Part shown: piece by piece, positions 34,870 through 43,162 of the stretch
Layout: each line of letters opens with the position of its first letter
Position numbering within the stretch: position 1 is the first letter of the stretch
Origin: Isosphaeraceae bacterium
GTDB taxonomy: Bacteria; Planctomycetota; Planctomycetia; Isosphaerales; Isosphaeraceae
Reading direction: 5' to 3'
Assembly (NCBI GenBank): GCA_031291845.1
Contig: JARLIH010000390.1
Span: forward strand, 1-64,000
Length of the DNA stretch: 64,000 nucleotides
The notes under the pieces: generated by a model
The model's database searches: none
What the model saw: only the letters and a program-made list of their open reading frames with translations
Told to the model about the DNA's origin: nothing
Program-made: the position numbers and the translations under genes

Positions 34870-35364
34870 ATGTCAAGACCATCGTCATTTAATAAAGTGT
34901 CAACAAAAACAATACGGATCGACCCTGCCCCTGGGGGTGTCGTCGAGGCGGGCGAAGGCGCACGCGCTCAGAAAGGCGGCGTGCTGGAGTTGTTTCGGGC
35001 CTGGATTCGGTTGGCCCCTTCGGAGCGCCGGCAGGCGGCACGGCACGAGGCCGGTGGCGGCCGGCTCTGGCTCGGTTGGTGGGACGGGAACCGCGTCTTC
35101 ACGGCGGTCAGCACGGAGTTGATCAACATCAGCCGGGGCGGCGCGTTGGTGCAAGCGGCCGAAGCCCCGCAGGAGCTGCGCGAGGTTTGGGTCTGTCTTG
35201 ACGTCACGGAGCCGGGGGACTGTCTCGCTGCCTCGGTGCTCTCCGTCGAGCCGATCCGCCCCGGGGCCTGTGCCGTGCGCATCGAGTTCAGCGAGCCCTG
35301 CCCGCAACGGTTCCTCGCGGCGACAATTGGCGGTGAGGTGCGCCGGACGGTCGCCCCCGGCTGA
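34870..35364 (+). CDS. PilZ-like domain protein
   Basis: A 164-residue protein. ERRQAARHEAGGGRL and the later LINISRGGALVQ fit the RxxxR...(D/N)xSxxG c-di-GMP-binding pattern of PilZ domains, followed by beta strands (REVWVCLDV, AVRIEFSEP). The first ~50 residues are unstructured. Single gene, no operon partner; it may be a c-di-GMP effector. Confidence 0.65.
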   Translation: MSRPSSFNKVSTKTIRIDPAPGGVVEAGEGARAQKGGVLELFRAWIRLAPSERRQAARHEAGGGRLWLGWWDGNRVFTAVSTELINISRGGALVQAAEAPQELREVWVCLDVTEPGDCLAASVLSVEPIRPGACAVRIEFSEPCPQRFLAATIGGEVRRTVAPG

Positions 35365-35486
35365 GCACGCGCGCTTCGCATGAACGACGGCTTCGTCGCC
35401 GTCTTGATTCTGAAAACGCTTCGTCCCGCCGACCGCATCCTGGACCGGCGGGGTGAAGCCCTTGCATGCGGTTAACGGGCCGCGGC

Positions 35487-35981
35487 TTAGCGTCGGGCTT
35501 GGCCGGCCGCCGGAACGCTTCGGGCCGAGGGGGTCGCCGTCGCATCCTTGGGGCGTTGGAAGGTGACGACGGCGGCGAGCAGGCCGTCGCCTGGCTTGAA
35601 CTCGGTGGGGCGGTCGTTGTCGGGGCCACCGTTACAGACACGGAAGGTGTTGTCGGCGAGCTCGTAGATGGCCAGGATGTCGGGCAGTTCCTGCTCGTTG
35701 AGGCCCTGGAAATGGACCCAGTCGAGGGCGTGTGGGGACACCGACTCGTCGACCCGCACTTCACCGCGGGCGCGAACGGTGACGCCCTGGGGCGTGACGA
35801 TCTTGACGCGGGCCGCGTTGCCCTCGATCTCGAGCGTGACCTGGAAATTGCGCTTCGGGCCGGCGTGTGCGGTCCAACACCCCTGGAGCCGCGCGAGGTC
35901 GCTCGCGTTGGCCTTGATCCCTTCGGGAGCGGCGCTCAGGAGTGTGGCGGAAATGAACAGAACGGCGGCTGACGTGCTCAT
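35487..35981 (-). CDS. TIGR03067-like secreted planctomycete protein
   Basis: A 164-residue protein. The signal peptide (AAVLFISATLLSAAPEG) is followed by DLARLQGCWTA, the opening of the planctomycete TIGR03067 family (usually DLxxLQGTWxx), and a lipocalin-like beta pattern ending in YELADNTFRVCNGGPDNDRPTEF. Periplasmic or exported; function unknown. An upstream GTG at 36002 is also in frame. It is 46 bases downstream of the sulfatase and may share its transcript. Confidence 0.75.
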   Translation of the reverse strand: MSTSAAVLFISATLLSAAPEGIKANASDLARLQGCWTAHAGPKRNFQVTLEIEGNAARVKIVTPQGVTVRARGEVRVDESVSPHALDWVHFQGLNEQELPDILAIYELADNTFRVCNGGPDNDRPTEFKPGDGLLAAVVTFQRPKDATATPSARSVPAAGQARR

Positions 35982-36027
35982 GGCGGGCTGACCTCTCTCC
36001 ACTCGGCTCGATCTTGCCTACGAATCG

Positions 36028-37389
36028 TCAGGGATGCACTTCCGTCTTCAGCCAGGCTTGCAGGGACTGGTTGAGTTGCTTGGCGACCTCGGGGAACTGG
36101 GGGGCCAGGTCACGGCGTTCGGCCGGGTCCTTGACGACGTCATACAGCTCGGGCCGGCCGCCGCGGGTGATCACCAACTTGAGGTCGCCTCGGAGGGCGG
36201 CGAGCTGGTCGGCCCCTTCGCTGCGCCACTCCCAGAACAACGTCCGCTCCGGTGCGGCTGCCCGGCCGGTCCACACCGGCAGCATGTTCAGGCCGTCCAC
36301 CTTCCAGGTAGGGTCGGGGCTGGCCCCGGCCGCGGCGAGGAACGTGGGGAAGAGGTCGGTCATGTGCGTGATCGTCGGCGAGGAAACGCCGGCCGGCGCG
36401 TGCCCGGGCCAGACGGCAAACGCAGGGACCCGTACGCCCCCTTCCCAGAGCGTACGTTTCTGGCCCCGGAACGGCCGGTTACTGTCGAGAGCGTTGCTTG
36501 CGCCGCGGTTCCCCTGCTCAAAGGTGGCGCCATGGTCGCTCGTGAAAACGAACAGCGTGTTCTCCGACAGGCCCAACTCCTCGAGTGTGCGGGCGATCTT
36601 CCCGACGTTTTTGTCGAGCCGGGTCGCCAGGGCGGCGTAGGTGGCATTGACCGGCTGCGTGGGGTCGGTCTCGGCAAACTTTCCACGGTGTAGCGCGACC
36701 TCGTCCTCGGGCGCATCAACGTGGAAGTGGGCCGCGATGTACGGGAGGTAGAGGAAGAACGGCCGGTCGCGGTGTCTTTTGAGGAAATTGACCGCACGCT
36801 CGGTGAAGAGGTCGTCGGCGTATCCCGATACGGGGACGCGCTGGCGGCCGTCCCAGAGGGTTTCGGGGAACTTTTCCCAGGCATGCGTCGCGTCGGTGAA
36901 ACCGAAGAACTCGTCGAACCCCTGGTCCATTGGGTGGACGTAGCTGGTGGCCGAGCCGTCCTTGGGGCCCTTCGCGTCGGTCGTCGACGCGCGGGGCTTA
37001 CCGTGGTGCCACTTGCCGAACAGGGCGGTGGCGTAACCGCGGGCCTTGAGGGCCTCGGCGATCGTGACCTCCTCGCGCGGCAGGTCGTCGTTGTTGCGGC
37101 TCACGCCGTCATGGATCGTGTACTTGCCCGTGAGGAGCGCCGCGCGACTTGGAGCGCACACGACGGCGGCCGTGTAGAACCGGGTGAAAATGGTTCCTTG
37201 CGCCGCGAGACGGTCGAGGTTGGGCGTCGACCACTCGCGCCGGCCGTTGAAGCCGACGTCGCTCCACCCGAGGTCGTCGGCGAGTACCAACACAATGTTG
37301 GGCCCTCGTTCCGCAGCCCGGGCCTTCCCGGGCGCTCCGCCGAGTGCCAATGCCGACGCCAGCAGCAGGGTCCAGAGAGGCTCTTTCAT
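36028..37389 (-). CDS. Exported sulfatase (formylglycine-dependent)
   Basis: A 453-residue protein with signal peptide LWTLLLASALALGGAPGKARA. PNIVLVLADDLGWSDVGFNG carries the metal-binding Asp pair, and CAPSRAALLTGKY holds Cys78, the residue converted to formylglycine. GKWHHG and TSDHGATFEQGN complete the active-site set, and the C-terminal DUF4976-like part ends the protein. Hydrolyses sulfate esters, typically of polysaccharides. Sulfatases are numerous in planctomycetes; the substrate is unknown. Confidence 0.93.
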   Translation of the reverse strand: MKEPLWTLLLASALALGGAPGKARAAERGPNIVLVLADDLGWSDVGFNGRREWSTPNLDRLAAQGTIFTRFYTAAVVCAPSRAALLTGKYTIHDGVSRNNDDLPREEVTIAEALKARGYATALFGKWHHGKPRASTTDAKGPKDGSATSYVHPMDQGFDEFFGFTDATHAWEKFPETLWDGRQRVPVSGYADDLFTERAVNFLKRHRDRPFFLYLPYIAAHFHVDAPEDEVALHRGKFAETDPTQPVNATYAALATRLDKNVGKIARTLEELGLSENTLFVFTSDHGATFEQGNRGASNALDSNRPFRGQKRTLWEGGVRVPAFAVWPGHAPAGVSSPTITHMTDLFPTFLAAAGASPDPTWKVDGLNMLPVWTGRAAAPERTLFWEWRSEGADQLAALRGDLKLVITRGGRPELYDVVKDPAERRDLAPQFPEVAKQLNQSLQAWLKTEVHP

Positions 37390-37940
37390 GATCGACGCTC
37401 GCGAGAACCCAGGTCCGAGAGCCCTTCGAATGCCGTTGAAGGCTTCCTATGAAACGCCAAGGTTCCCGTTTTCGCAAGCAACTACCGTTCGCTCATCCTG
37501 TCCCGCGTCGTTCGGAGGGCCGCTTGTCCTCTGGGATCATCGACAATCTTAGGTCTCCAACTTCAGCTATGCGACAAAATCGACCGAATTGATCGAGATT
37601 GCGGTCCGGTCATAACGATCGTATGGGTTCGCTCGTGCCGATAAGGTCTGACGGGCCGCTCATTTGGCCCTGACGACACCGTCGGGTTGGCTGCGGGAAA
37701 CTGTTCGGTTTTCGGCGTGTTTTAAGGGCCCGGCCGGCCCGGCAACGGGTCCTCGACTGCGTCGGATTTCCGTAGCCTGCGGGCGTTGCTTGCCTCGGAC
37801 CTTCGGCTTATGATGCAGGGTGATACGATCAACCAGCGCGGGGCTTTGCTACTTGCCCGCCCGTCTCCAGCGCGGGACCACGATCCGACACTACCCACAC
37901 GCATGCTTGGAACGGACCTCAACAGGTCGGGAAGGTTTCC
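37390..37940. other. Intergenic region with candidate promoter for the FHA gene
   Basis: About 550 bases between divergent genes. No supported ORF. A plausible plus-strand promoter is at 37786-37814. Confidence 0.45.
37786..37814 (+). promoter_or_regulatory. Candidate promoter
   Basis: TTGCTT (37786-37791), 17-base spacer, TATGAT (37809-37814); -10 5/6, -35 3/6. It would drive the FHA and kinase genes. Confidence 0.35.
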
Positions 37941-38582
37941 GTGGACGTTCAGCTCATCGTCGTTCAAGGGAAGCACCAGGGAAAGACGATCCCGCTGCGC
38001 GGACCGGTGTTCCGGATCGGGCGTGGCGAGACGTGTCACCTCCGCCCGAACAGCGCGCAGGTCAGCCGCGAACACGCGGAGATCACCGTCGTGGGCACGA
38101 CCGTCAGCGTGCGCGATCTGGGCAGCCGTAACGGGACGCTCGTCAACGGAAAGGCGCTGACGGCGCCTTGTGTACTGAAGGACAAGGACGTGGTGATGGT
38201 CGGTCCGCTCACCTTTGCGGTTACGCTGGGGGGGGCCGCGCCGGTGTCCGAGGTGATCGCCGCGGTCCCGGCCGCTGGGCAGGCCGCGCCTCACGATACC
38301 GACTCTTGGTTCCTGACCGAAACCTCGCCCGGCGGTGGTTCGAAGAGCGGCGACACGGTCTTGATCCCGGCATTCACCGGCGCGGTCGCGCCCGATCTCG
38401 ATGACGAGGCGAGCGACGATTCGTACGAGCGCCAGGCATCGTCCGACAGCGAGGTGCGTGAGAGGAAGGCCCGCCCGGCCGATGCTCCGGTCGCCGAACA
38501 CCCCAAGGTGGCGGCCGGAGGGGCTGACCCTGGCGGGGATATCATTCGCAAGATCATGGGCTACGGGCGGCCTACGAAGTAA
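37941..38582 (+). CDS. FHA-domain protein
   Basis: A 213-residue protein starting with GTG. The FHA domain covers residues ~1-95 (GPVFRIGRGETCHLRP, VSREHAEI, VRDLGSRNGTLVNG), with the phosphothreonine-binding Arg, Ser and Asn in place. An acidic, disordered tail ends in GDIIRKIMGYGRPTK. It lies 55 bases upstream of a Ser/Thr kinase and is its likely phospho-dependent partner. Confidence 0.9.
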   Translation: MDVQLIVVQGKHQGKTIPLRGPVFRIGRGETCHLRPNSAQVSREHAEITVVGTTVSVRDLGSRNGTLVNGKALTAPCVLKDKDVVMVGPLTFAVTLGGAAPVSEVIAAVPAAGQAAPHDTDSWFLTETSPGGGSKSGDTVLIPAFTGAVAPDLDDEASDDSYERQASSDSEVRERKARPADAPVAEHPKVAAGGADPGGDIIRKIMGYGRPTK

Positions 38583-38637
38583 GCCCCTCGACGGAGAGGC
38601 GCCCCCCTACCCGCGCCCGCCGGAGAAAAGCTCGTTC

Positions 38638-41433
38638 ATGCGGATCGCGTGCCCCTGCTGCGGCAAGGCCCTGGAGTTCTCCGGCGACCGCCCCTCGTTC
38701 TGCGCTTTCTGCGGGCGCCCGCTGGGTGACGCGGGGCTCGACCCGACCGGAGCCTACGGTCCCGCGGCCGTCGCCACGACGGACGGCGCCGAGACGCAGC
38801 CGTTCCCGAACCAACCCCCCGCGCAGGACGGCGGCGACCCCGAGCCCGACCGCGTCGCACACTACAGAATTGTGCGAGTCCTCGGACGCGGCGGCATGGG
38901 CATCGTGTACGAGGCCGAGGACTCGCGCTTCGGACGGCGCGTTGCGCTCAAGGTCATCACGGCCGACGGAGTCGGGTCCCGGGACGCCCTCGAGCGTTTC
39001 CGCCAGGAGGGGCGCCTTGCCAGCAATATCGCTCACCCGCGCTGTGTGTTCGTTCTCGCGGCCGACGAAGAGGCCGGCCGGCCGTACATCGTGATGGAGC
39101 TCATGCCGGGCGCGACGCTCCAGACCCTGGTCGAAGAGCGCGGGCCGCTGCCGGTGGAGGAGGCCGTCGCGAAGTCGCTGGACGTGATCGAGGGTCTTCA
39201 AGAACTGCATGCGCAAGGAATTATTCATCGTGATGTGAAACCATCAAACTGTTTTTTGGAAGCCAGTGGACGGGTCAAAGTCGGCGACTTCGGGCTCTCG
39301 AAGTCGTTGACCGACGACGCCCATTTGACCCGCACGGGCGCGTTTATCGGCACGCCGCTCTACGCCTCGCCGGAGCAAATCAAGCGCGACCCGATCGACG
39401 CGCGGACCGACGTCTATTCGGTCGCGGCAACCCTTTACTATCTGCTCGCGGGGAGGCCGCCGTACCGTGAGAGTGATGCGACGGCGACGCTCGCTCGGAT
39501 CGTCTCGGAGCCGCCTCCGCCGTTGCGGGGCGTACGGCCGGAGGTTCCTTCGACGCTCGATTCCGTCATCCTCCGCGGGCTCGAGCGCGATCCGGCAAGG
39601 CGCTGGGGGGATCTCGCCGAGCTGCGCGAGGCGCTGGAGTCATTCCGCGGCCGGCGACTCTCACTGAGTGGGATCGGGCTGCGGGTCTTCGCCTACCTGG
39701 TCGACGCAACGTTGTTCCAGGTGCTGGAATGGCTCGTGTTTTTCTCGATCCTGGTTCTCCTGTCGTTCGATCTCCGGTTGACGGCCGTGCGGCTCAGGGA
39801 GGACGGGGTGTTCTTACTCATCACCCTGCGCGTGGCCTGGGCGCTCTACTTTATCGTTACGGAAGGGGAATGGGCGGCGTCGCTCGGGAAGTGGTTGATG
39901 GGTCTGCGCGTCGCGGCCACCGCGAACGGCGGCCCGCCCGGCGTCCCCCGCGCGGGGCTGCGTTTCCTCGCGTTCTACGCGATCACGGACCTGCCTGGCG
40001 ACCTGTTGTTAGCGCTCTTGCCGCCGCCGGTCCGGATCGGCCCGTCGTTCCTGGTTGGCTTCGCCTCGCTGGCGCTGCGGGTTGCGGGTGGGTTACTGCT
40101 GATCACGACGATGCGCGTGCGGAGCGGCTACCGTGGGCCGCATGAGTGGGTCAGCGGGACACGAGTCGTTCGCCTGCCGCGCGTGGGGCGCCGGCTTGCC
40201 CCGCGCGGGCGTCGCGTGCCCAACCGGCCGGAGCGGTTCCGCGCGGCGACGGCGCGCCCCGTCGGCGTACTTCAGTCGGTCGGGCCTTACCATGTGCGGG
40301 GCGCGGTGCGGTGGGAACCGAACCGGAAAGTCCTGCTCGGCGAGGACTCGACGCTCGAGCGGATGGTCTGGATCGTCCTGCGAACGAAGGAATCACCCCC
40401 GCCGCCCGCCGCCCGTCTGGATCTCGCGCGGCCCGGCCGGCTGCGCTGGCTTGCGGGTGGAGAGCAGCCCGAGGGGCGCTGGGACGCCTACTCGGCGCCC
40501 CTCGGTTGCTCGCTGGCCGACCTGGCCGGTCCGGCGGGCCTTCCCTGGGGGGACGCTCGAGCTTTGCTCGCTGAGCTGGCTGAAGAGCTGGAGCTGGCAT
40601 GCGCGGACGGCACGCTCCCCGAGACACTTTCCGTGGACCAGGTCTGGGTCCAGCCCGACGGCACGATCCAGCTCGTCGACATTCTTGACTCGTCCCCGAT
40701 TGGCCCGCCGCGCGCGACCGACGAGGAACGATCGCTGGCGCTCTTGCGGGACACGGCGGTCGTCGCGCTCGAAGGCGGGCGCCACCGAGGCGGCCGTCCA
40801 CCATACGCGGTCAGGTCGCCGGTCCCTCGACCGGTCGCACGAATCCTCGACCGCTTGCTCGGCGCCCGAGGCGTCTCACCGTTCGAGACCGTCGAGTCGT
40901 TTCGCACCGCGCTGGATCAGGTCGCGGACGACCCAACGGAAGTGAGCCTGGCCCAGCGTGCGCTTCACTTGGGGCTTCTCATCCCGGGGCTAGGCGCGGG
41001 CGTGGTCGCGATGCTGTACGTGTCACACCCGCTTCGTGCCGGGCGTAGCGCGGATCTTGCTTGGGTCGCCATCTGGCCGCTCGCGTGCGTGGTCTGGTCA
41101 GGGCTTACGCGAGGTGGCCTCCTCATGCGAGTCGCGAAGTTATCACTCGTCAGCGAGGATAACCGGCCGGCCGGTCGTCTCCGCGCGTGCGGCCGCGCGG
41201 CGCTTTTCTGGGCCGTCCCGTTAACATTGCTCTGGATCGCGTGTGCGCAGCGAATCTGGTTGCCCCGGGCCGCGTGGCTCGGCTGGGCTTCGTGGGGCGC
41301 GGCGCTGGCGGTCCTGCCCCTGTATGGCTTGATCGCGCTCATAAGCCCCGGCCGCTCGTGGCACGATTACCTCGCGGGGACCTATCTCGTGCCCGAAGGT
41401 GACTCGCGTCCGCCTGCGGAAAACATTGGGTGA
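38638..41433 (+). CDS. Ser/Thr protein kinase with zinc ribbon, pseudokinase-like segment and two RDD domains
   Basis: A 931-residue protein. Zinc ribbon (CPCC...CAFC) at residues 5-25; PASTA-less Hanks kinase at ~75-350 with GRGGMG, Lys105, HRDVKPSN (197-204) and DFG (217-219). A first RDD membrane module follows (GIGLRVFAYLVDATLF...GKWLMGLRV), then a second kinase-like region (from about 540) that lacks a recognisable HRD/DFG set, then a second RDD-like module (SLTR..GLLMRVAKLSLVSED...SWHDYLAGTYLV). The ATG at 38638 is used; the longer open frame upstream overlaps the FHA gene. Likely a membrane-bound signalling hub with the FHA protein. Confidence 0.9.
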   Translation: MRIACPCCGKALEFSGDRPSFCAFCGRPLGDAGLDPTGAYGPAAVATTDGAETQPFPNQPPAQDGGDPEPDRVAHYRIVRVLGRGGMGIVYEAEDSRFGRRVALKVITADGVGSRDALERFRQEGRLASNIAHPRCVFVLAADEEAGRPYIVMELMPGATLQTLVEERGPLPVEEAVAKSLDVIEGLQELHAQGIIHRDVKPSNCFLEASGRVKVGDFGLSKSLTDDAHLTRTGAFIGTPLYASPEQIKRDPIDARTDVYSVAATLYYLLAGRPPYRESDATATLARIVSEPPPPLRGVRPEVPSTLDSVILRGLERDPARRWGDLAELREALESFRGRRLSLSGIGLRVFAYLVDATLFQVLEWLVFFSILVLLSFDLRLTAVRLREDGVFLLITLRVAWALYFIVTEGEWAASLGKWLMGLRVAATANGGPPGVPRAGLRFLAFYAITDLPGDLLLALLPPPVRIGPSFLVGFASLALRVAGGLLLITTMRVRSGYRGPHEWVSGTRVVRLPRVGRRLAPRGRRVPNRPERFRAATARPVGVLQSVGPYHVRGAVRWEPNRKVLLGEDSTLERMVWIVLRTKESPPPPAARLDLARPGRLRWLAGGEQPEGRWDAYSAPLGCSLADLAGPAGLPWGDARALLAELAEELELACADGTLPETLSVDQVWVQPDGTIQLVDILDSSPIGPPRATDEERSLALLRDTAVVALEGGRHRGGRPPYAVRSPVPRPVARILDRLLGARGVSPFETVESFRTALDQVADDPTEVSLAQRALHLGLLIPGLGAGVVAMLYVSHPLRAGRSADLAWVAIWPLACVVWSGLTRGGLLMRVAKLSLVSEDNRPAGRLRACGRAALFWAVPLTLLWIACAQRIWLPRAAWLGWASWGAALAVLPLYGLIALISPGRSWHDYLAGTYLVPEGDSRPPAENIG

Positions 41434-41590
41434 ACGGACGAGGCGGCTACGCCCGACCCGAATCAGAATTCCCTTGAAGCGAGCCCACCACCCGATTTAC
41501 AAGAGCGTTTCGAACCGAACTGTCCGGACGTCCGCGGAATGACCCCCAACGCGCGCTTCTGCCTCAACCTCGATGAGGGACCCGACGCCC

Positions 41591-42700
41591 ATGCCTTCCT
41601 TCGCTCCACGTCTCGTCGTTGCGTGCCTGGTCGCGGTCTGCGGGGTCTTCGCGTGCCTGGCGGCGGAAGACGTTCGATCGGGGGCAACCGTACCGCGCTG
41701 GCGGCAACACGACATTCGACGTCCCAAGCCCCCGGTGGTCGAGCCCTCGGAGGGGCCGATCGCGGTGAAGCCGCCCCAGGATGCGGTCGTCCTTTTCGAC
41801 GGGTCCAACCTTGACGCGTGGCAAGCTCCCGGCGGCGGCCCGGCCCCGTGGAAGGTCTCCGACGGGTCCTTTCAAGTCGGTGCGGGGACCGGACCGATCG
41901 AGACGAAAGCCAGGTTCGGCGACATCCAGCTCCACGTCGAGTGGGCCGCGCCCGACCCGCCCAGGGGCGTCGGCCAGGACCGCGGGAACAGCGGCATCTT
42001 CCTGATGGGCCAGTTCGAGATCCAGGTGCTCGACTCCTATCGCGCCCAAACTTATGCCGACGGCCAGGCGGGGGCGATCTACGGTGAGTATCCCCCCCTG
42101 TTCAACGCCTCACGCCCCCCGGGCCAGTGGCAGACGTACGATATCGCCTTCCGCCGGCCCCGCTTCGACACGTCCGGCAAGCTCCTGGAGCCCGCGCGGA
42201 TCACCTTGTTCCTCAACGGGATCCTCGTGCAGAACAACGAAGAACCGTTCGGGCCAACGTCTTGGCTCAAGTGGTTGCCGTACACGGACCAGGGCGACCG
42301 CGGCCCGATCTCGCTTCAGGATCACAACCATCCCGTGAAGTTCCGCAATATCTGGCTCCGCGAGCTCCCCGAGCGCCCCGCCCCCACCCCCGCGCAGCTC
42401 GCTCGGGCGAAGGTGATCACGCTCCCGACCGACGTGTTGGACCAGTACACGGGTCAGTATCTCTTGAACGCGAAGCCCGATGCTCCAAAGGCGACCGTCT
42501 CCCGGCAGGACGGACACCTGGTCATCACGTTCCCCTTCCGGCCTCAGCCGCTGGGGCTCGAGCCGATCTCGGACCACGAGTTCGACATGCCGTTTACCGA
42601 CGGCCGTTTCACCTTTCGTAAGGATGCCGGCGGGCGTGTGACCGGCGTCTTGTTCCGGATCGGCGACGGCGAGCGGGACATGACGAAGGTCACGCCATGA
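41591..42700 (+). CDS. Secreted DUF1080 protein (3-keto-disaccharide hydrolase-like)
   Basis: About 369 residues, signal peptide RLVVACLVAVCGVFACLA. Concanavalin-like DUF1080 core: VLFDGSNLDAWQ, then DIQLHVEW, NSGIFLMGQFEIQVLDSY, GAIYGEYPPLFNASRPPGQW, and the end LQDHNHPVKFRNIWLREL. A C-terminal ~100-residue beta domain (LDQYTGQYLLN...RKDAGGRVTGV) follows. Family members bind or cleave glycans. The ATG at 41573 is an alternative start. Confidence 0.88.
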   Translation: MPSFAPRLVVACLVAVCGVFACLAAEDVRSGATVPRWRQHDIRRPKPPVVEPSEGPIAVKPPQDAVVLFDGSNLDAWQAPGGGPAPWKVSDGSFQVGAGTGPIETKARFGDIQLHVEWAAPDPPRGVGQDRGNSGIFLMGQFEIQVLDSYRAQTYADGQAGAIYGEYPPLFNASRPPGQWQTYDIAFRRPRFDTSGKLLEPARITLFLNGILVQNNEEPFGPTSWLKWLPYTDQGDRGPISLQDHNHPVKFRNIWLRELPERPAPTPAQLARAKVITLPTDVLDQYTGQYLLNAKPDAPKATVSRQDGHLVITFPFRPQPLGLEPISDHEFDMPFTDGRFTFRKDAGGRVTGVLFRIGDGERDMTKVTP

Positions 42701-42709
42701 GCCTTCCGC

Positions 42710-43162
42710 TCAACCCCGCGCCGGCTGGTGCGGGGCGCGGAGGGCGGTCTCGTGCCAGTACTGGTGGAGTGTGGCCACGAGGTCTCGGTAGCGGGGATAC
42801 TCGTCGGGCTTGGGAATGTATGTGTTCGCGCCGGCCCGGTAGGTTTGAAGCACGTCCTCTTCGCGGTGCGAGGTCGTGAGCACCACGACCGGGATCGTCC
42901 GCAGCGCGGGGTCCCCTTTGATCCGGGTGAGGACCTGGCATCCGTCGATGCCGGGCAGGTTCAGGTCGAGCAGGACGAGGTCGGGGGCAGCCTCCCCCGG
43001 CGCATCGGGCTCGTTCAGCCGGACGAGGTAGTCGATCGCCTGCTGGCCGTCGGGAATGACCGTCAGTCGGTGCGCGATGTTTCCCTCCTGGAGGGCGCGC
43101 TCGATGATTCTGACGTCGGCCCGGCTGTCCTCGACGAGCAAGATATGAAAGTCATTCGGCAT
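42710..43162 (-). CDS. Single-domain response regulator (Rcp1-like)
   Basis: A 150-residue CheY-like receiver. ILLVEDSRADVRII (acidic pocket), LVLLDLNLPGIDG (phospho-acceptor Asp), VVVLTTS and YIPKP (Lys). No output domain. The sequence is of the Rcp1 type normally paired with phytochrome-like histidine kinases, and its start overlaps the kinase 3' end by 11 bases, so the two form a unit. Confidence 0.93.
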   Translation of the reverse strand: MPNDFHILLVEDSRADVRIIERALQEGNIAHRLTVIPDGQQAIDYLVRLNEPDAPGEAAPDLVLLDLNLPGIDGCQVLTRIKGDPALRTIPVVVLTTSHREEDVLQTYRAGANTYIPKPDEYPRYRDLVATLHQYWHETALRAPHQPARG

